Shown: in pieces, positions 8,356 to 25,752 of the stretch
Layout: each line of letters begins with the position of its first letter
Numbering within the stretch: position 1 is the first letter of the stretch
Source: CAYWVR01 sp964461715
GTDB taxonomy: Bacteria > Planctomycetota > Phycisphaerae > FEN-1346
Assembly: GCA_964461715.1 (NCBI GenBank)
Contig: CAYWVR010000008.1
Coordinates: 1 to 64,000 of the forward strand
Direction of reading: 5' to 3'
DNA length: 64,000 bases
Translations under genes and position numbers: made by a program
Notes under the pieces: model-generated
Told to the model about the DNA's origin: nothing
Seen by the model: only the letters and a program-made list of their open reading frames with translations
Databases searched by the model: none

Positions 8356-8383
8356 TTGAACCGGGGCGGATTTCGCGTATAGT
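8356..8383 (+). promoter_or_regulatory. Promoter for the tRNA cluster
   Basis: TTGAAC (8356-8361), a 16-bp spacer and TATAGT (8378-8383), about 70 bp before the first tRNA. Confidence 0.6.
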
Positions 8384-8454
8384 AAGGGGCCTTGAGCGGG
8401 CCGGGCGGCCGGGGTAGGCGGTTCGCGGGCCTGTGGGGACTGGAGCCGAAGGAG

Positions 8455-8529
8455 GCTGGCGTAGCTCAGCGGTAGAGCGCCCGCCTTGTAAGCGGGGGGT
8501 CGAGAGTTCGAATCTCTCCGCCAGCTCCA
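8455..8529 (+). tRNA. tRNA-Thr (TGT)
   Basis: Full cloverleaf: acceptor GCTGGCG pairs with CGCCAGC, D arm GCTCAGCGGTAGAGC, anticodon loop CTTGTAA with anticodon TGT, T loop TTCGAAT. Discriminator T, with CCA encoded at 8527-8529. First of four tRNAs before tuf. Confidence 0.95.
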
Positions 8530-8533
8530 GCGT

Positions 8534-8618
8534 GGGTAGGTGCCCGAGCGGTCAAAGGGAGCAGACTGTAAATCTGCCGGCTCAGCCTTCGGAGGTTCGA
8601 ATCCTCCCCTGCCCACCA
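8534..8618 (+). tRNA. tRNA-Tyr (GTA)
   Basis: Class II tRNA of 85 nt with a long variable arm. Acceptor GGGTAGG pairs with CCTGCCC (one T-G wobble); anticodon GTA in CTGTAAA; T loop TTCGAAT; discriminator A; CCA encoded at 8616-8618. Confidence 0.95.
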
Positions 8619-8698
8619 TTATTGTTGACGACAGGGCCGACGGGACGCGGGACCCGGGGACGGAGGGGCGGTCCCGGCGTGCCTTCGGCCTACTGCCC

Positions 8699-8772
8699 GC
8701 GGGCGTAGCTCAATGGTAGAGCTCCGGCCTTCCAAGCCGGTCATGTGGGTTCGATTCCCATCGCCCGCTCCA
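8699..8772 (+). tRNA. tRNA-Gly (TCC)
   Basis: Acceptor GCGGGCG pairs with CGCCCGC; D arm GCTCAATGGTAGAGC; anticodon TCC in CTTCCAA; T loop TTCGATT; discriminator T; CCA encoded at 8770-8772. Confidence 0.95.
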
Positions 8773-8780
8773 GAGAAGGC

Positions 8781-8813
8781 CCGGCCAAAAAGGCGGCCGG
8801 CTCGTCGGTTTTT
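8781..8813 (+). terminator. Weak terminator-like hairpin after tRNA-Gly
   Basis: CCGGCC (8781-8786) and GGCCGG (8795-8800) form a 6-bp stem; a run of T (8809-8813) follows only after an 8-nt gap, so termination would be partial at best. It sits just before the second promoter. Confidence 0.3.
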
Positions 8814-8816
8814 CCT

Positions 8817-8844
8817 TTGACAGGCCCGCGCGGGCGCGTAATAT
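8817..8844 (+). promoter_or_regulatory. Strong promoter for tRNA-Thr(GGT)-tuf
   Basis: Perfect TTGACA (8817-8822), a 16-bp spacer and TAATAT (8839-8844); TATATG two bases further on is an alternative -10. It lies between tRNA-Gly and the second tRNA-Thr, so tuf can be expressed independently of the first three tRNAs. Confidence 0.7.
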
Positions 8845-8920
8845 ATGGAGTTTCTCTGGCTGGGAGGTTTGTGCGCCTTGGGCTTGGTCCCGGGCGAGCA
8901 GTCGGCCGGGGAGTGCGGAG

Positions 8921-8996
<76 letters not shown>

Positions 8997-9083
8997 TTTT
9001 TCGTCTCGAGGGGAACGGGCGGGTGAACAGAGTTCCGGGTCGCTCCGGAACGGGACCTTCTTAGAGCGGAGGCAATCAGGGCC

Positions 9084-10292
<1,209 letters not shown>

Positions 10293-10408
10293 AGTTGCCG
10301 CGCCGCGCGGCGGGAGAGCCACCGGGGCGCCCGAGACGTCCGACCGGCCCGACGCGGGGCCGGCCCCGGGCGAGGTCGGCGCGTCCCGCGCCGTCTCAGG
10401 AGTGAGTG

Positions 10409-10558
10409 ATGCGCGAATACGTGACAATGGAATGCACCTCCTGCGGGGCCCGGAACTACCGGACCCAGATGGAAACGCGCGGCAACGCGAAGTTGCGGAT
10501 CAAGAAGTATTGCCCGAAGGAACGCAAGCATACCGAGCACCGCGAACGCAAGAAATGA
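10409..10558 (+). CDS. rpmG: 50S ribosomal protein L33
   Basis: A 49-residue protein starting MREYVTMECTSCGARNYRT, typical of L33. The zinc ribbon is incomplete: C9, C12 and C35 are present, but the fourth Cys is replaced by Glu (CPKE). It is too short for usual ORF cut-offs but clearly conserved, with AGGAGTGA upstream of ATG. It lies between tuf and tRNA-Trp. Confidence 0.92.
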   Translation: MREYVTMECTSCGARNYRTQMETRGNAKLRIKKYCPKERKHTEHRERKK

Positions 10559-10589
10559 CGCGGGGCCCGGACCGACCAGAGGGGTCCAC

Positions 10590-10665
10590 AGGGGCGTAGC
10601 TCAATTGGCAGAGCACCGGTCTCCAAAACCGACGGTTGGGGGTTCAAGTCCCTCCGCCCCTGCCA
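10590..10665 (+). tRNA. tRNA-Trp (CCA)
   Basis: Acceptor AGGGGCG pairs with CGCCCCT; anticodon CCA in CTCCAAA; T loop TTCAAGT; discriminator G, as expected for tRNA-Trp; 3' CCA encoded at 10663-10665. It lies between rpmG and secE. Confidence 0.95.
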
Positions 10666-10709
10666 CGTAGGCCGCCGCACCCCATGCCTCCGCGAGGAAC
10701 GCCGTCGCC

Positions 10710-11114
10710 ATGGCCATCCAGATCTACAAGGCCAACCAGGGACGCTACGTCCGGGCTTTCACCGGCGTGGCCCTCGGACTGGTGGACCTGGCCCTCTGCT
10801 ATTATCTCTGGGGCATCCTCAGCCGCCACCTGCCCGACGCGATGGCCGCCAAGCTCTATCTCGTCTACGGCATCCCGGCGGGGCTCTTTCTGGTGCTCGG
10901 GACGATCGCCTTCCTGGGCGTCAACAAGCCGAAGGTCGTGGATTTCCTCGTCGCCACCGAGAGCGAGATGAAGAAGGTCTCGTGGAGCTCGAAGGCCGAG
11001 CTGGTGGGCTCGACGATCGTCGTCATCGCCACGGTGGTCCTGCTGGCCGTCTTCATCTTCCTTTGTGACGTGTCGCTCAGGTATCTGTTCGGCAACGTCC
11101 TGAACCTTTGGTGA
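10710..11114 (+). CDS. secE: Preprotein translocase subunit SecE
   Basis: A 134-residue membrane protein. The C-terminal third carries the SecE signature ESEMKKVSWSSKAEL followed by one membrane segment. Two further hydrophobic segments (about residues 17-35 and 48-70) precede it, giving three in total, as in E. coli rather than the single-segment form. It clamps SecY in the inner membrane. Position directly before nusG is the conserved order. Confidence 0.92.
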   Translation: MAIQIYKANQGRYVRAFTGVALGLVDLALCYYLWGILSRHLPDAMAAKLYLVYGIPAGLFLVLGTIAFLGVNKPKVVDFLVATESEMKKVSWSSKAELVGSTIVVIATVVLLAVFIFLCDVSLRYLFGNVLNLW

Positions 11115-11122
11115 GCGGGGCC

Positions 11123-11674
11123 ATGCCCAAGAACTGGTATGTGCTGCGCGTGCAGTCGAACCGCGAGGAGACGGTGCGCGAGACCCTCGACCGCAAGATC
11201 AAGCTCGAGGGCGTCGGCGACCGCCTGACGCAGGTGCTCGTGCCGACCGAGAAGGTCTCGAGCATGAAAGCCGGGAAGCGACGCGTCTCGGAGCGCAAGC
11301 TCTACCCCGGCTACGTCTTCGTCGAGATGGACGTGGAGGAGGACGGCAGCGTCCCGGAGAAGGTCTGGTTCCTGATCCGGGAGACGGGCGGCGTGGGGGA
11401 CTTCATCGGGACCGAGGGCAAGCCCACCCCCATGGCCCCGCACGAGGTCGACAAGATCCTCGGCGAGGTGGAGCGCGGCGAGGAGGAGGAGCCGAGCCTC
11501 AAGGTCGACTACGCCCCCGGCGACCAGATCCGCATCAAGGACGGGGCCTTCGCCGACCGCGAGGGCACCGTCGACGAGGTCCTGCTGGACAAGGGCCTCG
11601 TGCGCGTGATCGTCGACATCTTCGGGCGGCCCAACCCGGTCGAGCTGGAATACTGGAAAGTCGAGCCGGTCTAG
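11123..11674 (+). CDS. nusG: Transcription termination/antitermination factor NusG
   Basis: A 183-residue protein with an N-terminal NGN domain beginning KNWYVLRVQSNREE, the conserved YPGYVFVEMD, and a C-terminal KOW domain around GDQIRIKDGAFADREGTV. It couples RNA polymerase to the ribosome or Rho. I chose ATG 11123 rather than the in-frame TTG 11108, which overlaps secE and would add MVSGA. Conserved secE-nusG-rplK order. Confidence 0.94.
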   Translation: MPKNWYVLRVQSNREETVRETLDRKIKLEGVGDRLTQVLVPTEKVSSMKAGKRRVSERKLYPGYVFVEMDVEEDGSVPEKVWFLIRETGGVGDFIGTEGKPTPMAPHEVDKILGEVERGEEEEPSLKVDYAPGDQIRIKDGAFADREGTVDEVLLDKGLVRVIVDIFGRPNPVELEYWKVEPV

Positions 11675-11709
11675 ACGCGACCCGACGGCCGACCTTTACG
11701 GAGTCTGTC

Positions 11710-12198
<489 letters not shown>

Positions 12199-12269
12199 AT
12201 TCGTAAAACCGAACGCACTTTGTGGGACCCGCGCCGGCGAGGCACGGGGCTTGGACCACGGAGGACCGC

Positions 12270-12968
12270 ATGCCGAATCACGGGAAACGTTTCCGCTTGG
12301 CCCGGGGCGAGATCAAGCGCGATCTGTATGATCTCGAGGAGGCCATCAAGCTCCTGAAGCGCCTGCCCCGGCCGAAGTTCGACCAGACGGTCGAGTTGCA
12401 CCTGAAGCTGGGCATCGACGCTCGCCAGAGCGACCAGGCCCTGCGCGGCTCGATCAGCCTCCCGGCCGGGCTCGGCAAGACGCGCCGCGTCGTCGCCTTC
12501 TGCCCCGAGGAGCAGGTCGAGGAGGCCCGCGAGGCCGGGGCCATCGAGGCGGGCGGCGACGAACTGGTCGAGAAGGTCCAGGGCGGATGGACCGACTTTG
12601 ACGTGGCCATCGCCCATCCGCAGATGATGAGCAAGGTGGCGCGCCTCGGGCGCACCCTCGGCCCCCAGGGCAAGATGCCCACCCCCAAGGCGGGCACCGT
12701 CGGCCCGAACGTGCCGGAGCTGGTCGGAGAATTCGCCGCCGGCAAGCTCGAGTATCGCAACGACTCCGGCGGGAACCTCCACGCCATCGTCGGCAAGATC
12801 AGCTTCGAGGACGAGAAGCTCAGCCAGAACGTGCGGGCCTTCGTGGACCATATCCGCAAGGCCCGACCGGCGGGCGCCAAGGGCACCTTCTTCCAGAAGG
12901 CGGTCCTGGCGGCCACGATGAGCCCCGGCATCCCGGTGGACCTGAAGAGCCTGCCTCTCGGGCTGTAG
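12270..12968 (+). CDS. rplA: 50S ribosomal protein L1
   Basis: A 232-residue protein of normal length that forms the mobile L1 stalk and, in other bacteria, represses its own operon. The motif GPQGKMPTPKAGTVG is intact. ATG 12270 is preceded by GGAGG; the frame is open further upstream to 12222 but that extension looks non-coding. L1 mRNA-binding sites were not recognised in the 71-bp gap after rplK. Confidence 0.95.
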   Translation: MPNHGKRFRLARGEIKRDLYDLEEAIKLLKRLPRPKFDQTVELHLKLGIDARQSDQALRGSISLPAGLGKTRRVVAFCPEEQVEEAREAGAIEAGGDELVEKVQGGWTDFDVAIAHPQMMSKVARLGRTLGPQGKMPTPKAGTVGPNVPELVGEFAAGKLEYRNDSGGNLHAIVGKISFEDEKLSQNVRAFVDHIRKARPAGAKGTFFQKAVLAATMSPGIPVDLKSLPLGL

Positions 12969-13007
12969 GCCGCCGGGGACGAGCCCAGAGAAGAGCGAGA
13001 CGACGCG

Positions 13008-13733
13008 ATGAGCCGCTTCATCAAAACCAAGATGGTCGAGCAGTACACCGCCCGGTTCCAGGACGTCACCACCCTGGCCGTCATCAGCACCCGGGGCGTT
13101 GACGTCCACGACATGACCGGGTTCCGCAACGTGCTGCGCGAGCGCGGCCTGGACGCCATGGTCGTCAAGAACCGCCTCTGCGCGGTGGCCATGAAGGAGG
13201 TGGGCCTGGAGGGGGCCGCCGACCTCCTGGACGGGCCCTGCACGCTCGTCTGGGGCGGCGACTCGATCGTCGCCATCGCCAAGGCCCTCGTCGAGGAGGC
13301 CCGCGCGATCCGGCCGCTCGAGATCAAGGGCGGCTACGCCGACGGGCAGGTCCTTCGGCCCGCCGACATCGACGCTCTCTCCAAGATGCCCAGCCGCGAG
13401 GAACTCCTCGGCCAGGTCGTCGGCAGGGCCATGGGCCAGGCGGCCCGGGTGGCGGCTCTGGCGATCGGGCCGGCGGCCATGCTCGTCTCGCAGGTCCGCG
13501 AGCACGAGAAGAATGCCCCCGAGGGCGAAGGGGCCGCCGAGGACAAGACCGAGGCCAAGGACGACGAGGCCAAGGACGAGGCCAAGGACGACGAGGCCCC
13601 GGCCCAAGAGAAGACGCCGGAGGACGAGGCCAAGACCGAGGTCAAGGACGACGAGGCCCCGGCCCAAGAGAAGACGCCGGAGGACGAGGCCAAGGACGAG
13701 GCCCCGGAAGGTGAGAAAGAGGGCGGGGCCTAG
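13008..13733 (+). CDS. rplJ: 50S ribosomal protein L10 with long repetitive acidic tail
   Basis: Residues 1 to about 165 are a standard L10, which anchors L7/L12 dimers at the stalk base. After the conserved end (MLVSQVREHEK) a further 70 or so residues are almost entirely D, E, K, A and P, built from a 20-residue tandem repeat (DDEAPAQEKTPEDEAK core). Total is 241 residues against the usual 165-175. The repeats are nearly identical at DNA level, suggesting recent slippage or duplication. The tail is likely disordered; function unknown. ATG with GAGACGACG ahead. Confidence 0.94.
   Translation: MSRFIKTKMVEQYTARFQDVTTLAVISTRGVDVHDMTGFRNVLRERGLDAMVVKNRLCAVAMKEVGLEGAADLLDGPCTLVWGGDSIVAIAKALVEEARAIRPLEIKGGYADGQVLRPADIDALSKMPSREELLGQVVGRAMGQAARVAALAIGPAAMLVSQVREHEKNAPEGEGAAEDKTEAKDDEAKDEAKDDEAPAQEKTPEDEAKTEVKDDEAPAQEKTPEDEAKDEAPEGEKEGGA
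13561..13706 (+). repeat. 60-bp tandem repeat in rplJ
   Basis: Exact period of 60 bp. 13583-13634 and 13643-13694 are identical over 52 bp, with a partial further copy on the left. It encodes a 20-residue acidic repeat in the L10 C-terminal tail. Confidence 0.9.
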
Positions 13734-13835
13734 GCCCCCGCACAGGGTATACCGTCGCGCACCGTCGCGCGACCGACTCAGGGAATCTGGACCGAGCCCA
13801 AGGCCGGTCAGGCACCGAACACGGAGGCAGCAGAC

Positions 13836-14249
<414 letters not shown>

Positions 14250-14349
14250 TTGCCCACCGCGCCCAGCGACGAGCGGCGCCGCGCGACCGCGACCGGAGGC
14301 CGAAGGGCCGACCGGTCGGGGTCTACGCCCGCGCCCTTGACCGCCTGCC

Positions 14350-14355
14350 TATAAT
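14350..14355 (+). promoter_or_regulatory. Candidate -10 box upstream of rpoB
   Basis: Perfect TATAAT in the rplL-rpoB gap, 81 bp before the rpoB start. No good -35 lies 16-18 bp upstream (TTGACC is only 7 bp away), so it may be weak, depend on an activator, or be chance. Confidence 0.35.
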
Positions 14356-14436
14356 GGGGGAAGGCCCGGCCGGATGCCGTGCGCGCCGGCCCGTAGACCC
14401 GCCCCGACGCCGGGAACCCGAACTCAGGGGAACCCT

Positions 14437-18123
<3,687 letters not shown>

Positions 18124-18175
18124 TGACGCAGAGACGCAGCAGCAGGGCCACGGCAGAAACGTGAGCTCGTTTCGC

Positions 18176-18193
18176 CGCCCGGCTTGCCGGGCG
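18176..18193 (+). other. Hairpin in the rpoB-rpoC gap
   Basis: CGCCCGGC and GCCGGGCG form an 8-bp inverted repeat around TT. No T-run follows, so it is not a terminator; it could be a processing or stability element between rpoB and rpoC. Confidence 0.4.
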
Positions 18194-18241
18194 CGAGGGG
18201 AAGGCAACCAGGCACTCCGGGAGCAGGAGGAGCCGATACAC

Positions 18242-22525
<4,284 letters not shown>

Positions 22526-22540
22526 ACCGGGCGCAGGGTC

Positions 22541-22569
22541 TTGCGGCCCGCCGCCGCATACGCTATAGT
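22541..22569 (+). promoter_or_regulatory. Promoter for rpsL-rpsG-fusA
   Basis: TTGCGG (22541-22546), a 17-bp spacer and TATAGT (22564-22569), just after rpoC. The start site would fall near 22576, at the foot of the hairpin listed next. Confidence 0.6.
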
Positions 22570-22577
22570 TACAGGTT

Positions 22578-22601
22578 CCCCGCCCGCTCCGACGGGCGGG
22601 G
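22578..22601 (+). other. Hairpin at the 5' end of the rpsL leader
   Basis: CCCCGCCCG (22578-22586) pairs perfectly with CGGGCGGGG (22593-22601) around a 6-nt loop. It would be the first structure in the transcript, 27 nt before the preferred rpsL start, with no T-run, so it is not a terminator. Confidence 0.65.
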
Positions 22602-22628
22602 CGACGAGAACCGACGGAGATGCCGACG

Positions 22629-23000
22629 ATGCCGACGATCAATCAGCTCGTACGCAAGGGCCGCAAGAAGCAGCCCGCCAAGAGCAAGAGCCAGGCCTTG
22701 AGCGAGTGCCCGCAGCGGCGTGGCGTGTGCACCCTCGTGCGCACCATGACCCCCAAGAAGCCGAACTCGGCCCTCCGCAAGATCGCCCGCGTCCGGCTCT
22801 CCAACGGCAAGGAAATCACCGCCTACATCCCCGGCATCGACCACAACCTCCAGGAGCACTCCATTGTGCTGGTGCGCGGCGGGCGGGTCCGGGACCTGCC
22901 CGGCGTCCGCTACCACATCATACGCGGCACGCTCGATGCCCTCGGGGTCGACGGGCGGCAGCAGGGACGTTCCAAGTACGGGGCCAAAAGAGGCAAGTAG
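22629..23000 (+). CDS. rpsL: 30S ribosomal protein S12 with Arg at the Lys88 position
   Basis: Decoding-centre protein, 123 residues from ATG 22629 (MPTINQLVRKG). This start has GGAG 9 bases upstream, whereas ATG 22620 sits directly on it. The conserved loop TPKKPNSALRK (41-51) is normal, with K43. The second loop reads GGRVRDLPGVRYH, so residue 88 is Arg where most bacteria have Lys; D89 and P91 are unchanged. The K88R change is a known streptomycin-resistance mutation in Mycobacterium tuberculosis. Confidence 0.95.
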   Translation: MPTINQLVRKGRKKQPAKSKSQALSECPQRRGVCTLVRTMTPKKPNSALRKIARVRLSNGKEITAYIPGIDHNLQEHSIVLVRGGRVRDLPGVRYHIIRGTLDALGVDGRQQGRSKYGAKRGK

Positions 23001-23033
23001 ACCCGCCACGAAGGCGGCAGGAGAATCCCACGC

Positions 23034-23510
23034 ATGGCTTACAAAAAGTTCACCGCGAGCCGGACGCACCTCGCGCCGGACCCCAAGTGTGGCAGCGTCC
23101 TGGCCCAGAAGTTCATCAACTGCCTGATGCTCGACGGCAAGAAGAGCGTCGCCATGCGCGTCTTCTACGACGCTCTCGACATCATCGGCCAGCGCATCTC
23201 CGGCGCCGAGCCCATCGAGGTCTTCCAGCAGGCCATCGAGAACGTCAAGCCCCACGTCGAGGTCCGCTCCAAGCGCGTCGGCGGGGCCACCTACCAGGTC
23301 CCCATGCAGGTCAACGAGAAGCGGCGCCTCTCGCTCGCCATCCGCTGGATCCTCCAGGCCATCCGGGCCAAGTCCGGACGCCCCATGGCCCAGCGCCTCG
23401 CCGAGGAGCTCTCCGCCGCCTACAAGAAGGAAGGCACCGCCATCACCACCCGCGAGAATGTGCACCGCATGGCCGAAGCGAACAAGGCCTTCGCCCACTT
23501 CGCGTGGTAA
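23034..23510 (+). CDS. rpsG: 30S ribosomal protein S7
   Basis: A 158-residue protein that nucleates the head of the 30S subunit by binding 16S rRNA. Conserved blocks: KFINCLMLDGKKS, FQQAIENVKPHVEVRSKRVGG and YQVPMQV, and the C-terminal HRMAEANKAFAHFAW. S7 is the feedback repressor of the str operon in E. coli; the rpsL-rpsG gap here is only 33 bp, and a repressor site was not evident. Confidence 0.95.
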   Translation: MAYKKFTASRTHLAPDPKCGSVLAQKFINCLMLDGKKSVAMRVFYDALDIIGQRISGAEPIEVFQQAIENVKPHVEVRSKRVGGATYQVPMQVNEKRRLSLAIRWILQAIRAKSGRPMAQRLAEELSAAYKKEGTAITTRENVHRMAEANKAFAHFAW

Positions 23511-23516
23511 TCGCCC

Positions 23517-23548
23517 GAGACCTGTGGCCGCCGCCGGCCGCAGGTCTC
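23517..23548 (+). terminator. Strong hairpin between rpsG and fusA
   Basis: GAGACCTG (23517-23524) pairs with CAGGTCTC (23541-23548); the inner GGCCG/CGGCC extends it to about 14 bp with one T-G pair and a 4-nt loop. It starts 7 nt after the rpsG stop. The following sequence (tctttgtc) is only partly T-rich, so it may act as a partial terminator or RNA processing site that sets fusA expression relative to rpsG. Confidence 0.45.
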
Positions 23549-23604
23549 TCTTTGTCGCCGGCCGGTCCGGGCGGGCCCCGGCCGGCCAAGGAAGCCCGCG
23601 CCCC

Positions 23605-25686
23605 ATGACCACCCCGGCCCTCGACACCATCCGCAACATCGGCATCGCCGCCCACATCGACGCCGGAAAAACCACCGTCACCGAACGCATCCTCTTCTAC
23701 GCCGGCAAGACCTACAAGATGGGCGAGGTCCACGACGGAACCGCCGTTATGGACTTCGACCCGGAGGAGCAGCAGCGCGGCATCACGATCCACTCGGCGG
23801 CCACCACGCTCCCCTGGAAGGGCACCACCATCAACCTCATCGACACGCCCGGCCACGTCGACTTCACCATCGAGGTCGAGCGGTCGCTCCGGGTCCTCGA
23901 CGGGGCGGTGGTCGTCTTCTGCGGCGTGGGCGGTGTGGAGGCCCAGTCCGAGACCGTCTGGCGCCAGGCCGACCGCTACCATGTCCCCCGCATGGCCTTC
24001 ATCAACAAGCTCGACCGCGTCGGCGCCGACTGGGAACGCGTCCTCGAGGAGATCCGAACCCGCCTCCATGCCCAGGCCGTCCCCGTCCAGCTTCCCATCG
24101 GAAACGAGGCCGACTTCCGCGGCCTCGTGGACCTCGTGCGCATGAAGGCCTACTTCTACGCCAACGACATCGGCACCGACATCCAGGAAGGCGAGATCCC
24201 CGACGACCTCCACGCCATCGCCGAGACCGCCCGCATGGAGCTCATCGAGCGGGCCGCCGAGGCCGACGACGCCCTCATGGACAAGTTCCTCCACGACCAC
24301 GACGTCTCCGCCCAGGACCTGAAGCGGGCCCTGCGCAAGGGATGCGTCGAGCTCAGCCTCATCCCCGTTCTCATGGGCTCGGCCCTCAAGAACAAGGGCA
24401 TCCAACTCCTCGTCGATGCCGTCGCCGATTACCTGCCCAGCCCGCTGGATGTGGGCGGGACGCGCGGCCACGAGATCACCAAGAAGGGCGAGACCCGCGA
24501 CGTTTGCATCGAGCCCGATCCCGACGGGCCCTTCGTCGGCCTCGTCTTTAAGATCGCCACCGACTCCCACGGCGACCTCCATTGGCTTCGCATCTATCGC
24601 GGACGCCTGAAGACCGGCACCCGCGTCTACAACCCCGCCCGCGATAAGAAGGAGAACGTCCAACGCATCTGGCGCATGCACGCCGGCGAACGCATCCGCG
24701 AGGACGAGGCCACCGCCGGCGACATCGTCGCCGTCGTGGGACTGCGCGAGTCCATCACCGGCGAGACCCTCTGCGAGACGCGCGGCCCGGCCGTCACCCT
24801 CGAGAAGATCGGCGTGCCCAAAACGGTCATTGCCATGGCCATCGAGCCGAAGACCGCCGATGACCGCCAGCGCATCAGCGAGGTCCTCCAGCTCCTCGCC
24901 CGCGAGGACCCCACCTTCGAGTACCGCGTCGACCCCGAGACCACCCAGACCATCATCTCCGGCATGGGCGAGCTGCACCTCGAGGTCCTCAAGAACCGCA
25001 TGCTCCGCGACTTCAAGGTCGACGCCATGGTCGGCCGCCCCCGCGTCGCCTATCGCGAGACCATCCGCAAGGCCGTCGAGGCCGAGGGACGCTTCATCCG
25101 CCAGACCGGCGGGCGGGGCCAGTACGGCGTCGTCACGATCCGCGTCGAGCCCCGGCCCGGCGACGACCTCGACGCCGACCCCGTCACTTTCGTCTCGAAG
25201 GTCAAGGGCGGGGCGGTGCCCCGGGAGTATATCCCCTCCGTCGAGCACGGCGTCCGGGACGCAGCGGCCTCCGGCATCGAGACCGGCTACCCGTTGATCG
25301 ACATCGCCGTCACCCTCCTCGACGGCCAAGCCCACGAGACGGACAGCTCCGAGATCGCCTTCGAGGCCGCCGGGAGCCTCGCCCTCCAGGAGGCCGTGGA
25401 GAAGGCCGGCATCTACCTCCTCGAACCCATCATGCGGCTCCAGGTCGTGGCCCCGAACGAGTACTTCGGCGACCTGACGGCGGACCTGATGAGCCGCCGG
25501 GCCGAGATCGAGGACACGGAGCTTCGCGGCACGAGCCGGGTCATCACGGCCCACGTGCCACTGGCCGCCATGTTCGGCTATGCCACGACCGTCCGGAGCC
25601 TGACCCAGGGCCGGGCGACCTACTCGATGGAACCGAGCCACTACGCAGTGGTCCCCGACGCGGTGGCCCGGGATCTCCTGGAATAG
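23605..25686 (+). CDS. fusA: Elongation factor G
   Basis: Translocation GTPase of 693 residues. G1 is AHIDAGKTT near residues 16-24, switch I has the normal RGITI, G3 is DTPGH and G4 NKLD. Domains II-V follow, with the GGRGQYG segment in domain IV. The switch I approach reads MDFDPEEQQRGITI rather than the TxWMxQExERGITI of common bacterial EF-G, recalling the spdEFG1 type known from spirochaetes and planctomycetes (inference; not aligned). ATG 23605 with AAGGAAG upstream; the ORF is open further upstream into rpsG. Confidence 0.93.
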   Translation: MTTPALDTIRNIGIAAHIDAGKTTVTERILFYAGKTYKMGEVHDGTAVMDFDPEEQQRGITIHSAATTLPWKGTTINLIDTPGHVDFTIEVERSLRVLDGAVVVFCGVGGVEAQSETVWRQADRYHVPRMAFINKLDRVGADWERVLEEIRTRLHAQAVPVQLPIGNEADFRGLVDLVRMKAYFYANDIGTDIQEGEIPDDLHAIAETARMELIERAAEADDALMDKFLHDHDVSAQDLKRALRKGCVELSLIPVLMGSALKNKGIQLLVDAVADYLPSPLDVGGTRGHEITKKGETRDVCIEPDPDGPFVGLVFKIATDSHGDLHWLRIYRGRLKTGTRVYNPARDKKENVQRIWRMHAGERIREDEATAGDIVAVVGLRESITGETLCETRGPAVTLEKIGVPKTVIAMAIEPKTADDRQRISEVLQLLAREDPTFEYRVDPETTQTIISGMGELHLEVLKNRMLRDFKVDAMVGRPRVAYRETIRKAVEAEGRFIRQTGGRGQYGVVTIRVEPRPGDDLDADPVTFVSKVKGGAVPREYIPSVEHGVRDAAASGIETGYPLIDIAVTLLDGQAHETDSSEIAFEAAGSLALQEAVEKAGIYLLEPIMRLQVVAPNEYFGDLTADLMSRRAEIEDTELRGTSRVITAHVPLAAMFGYATTVRSLTQGRATYSMEPSHYAVVPDAVARDLLE

Positions 25687-25709
25687 GCCGGGGGATATGG
25701 CCAAGGGCG

Positions 25710-25734
25710 TTTTTTCTCTCCCTTCGAGAAAAAA
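25710..25734 (+). other. AT-rich hairpin after fusA that competes with the terminator
   Basis: TTTTTTCTC (25710-25718) pairs with GAGAAAAAA (25726-25734) around a 7-nt loop. Its 3' arm shares the A-run with the terminator stem at 25730-25752, so only one of the two can form at a time. Confidence 0.5.
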
Positions 25735-25752
25735 GGGTTTGACACCCTTTTT
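25730..25752 (+). terminator. Intrinsic terminator of the str operon
   Basis: AAAAAGGGT (25730-25738) pairs perfectly with ACCCTTTTT (25744-25752) around the loop TTGAC. A-run before and T-run after make it potentially bidirectional. It lies 44 bp after the fusA stop, and its loop contains most of the -35 box of the next promoter. Confidence 0.65.

Noticed and set aside
13750..13773. Short direct repeat (ACCGTCGCGC twice) between rplJ and rplL
   Set aside because: Only two copies of 10 bp; no structure or partner.
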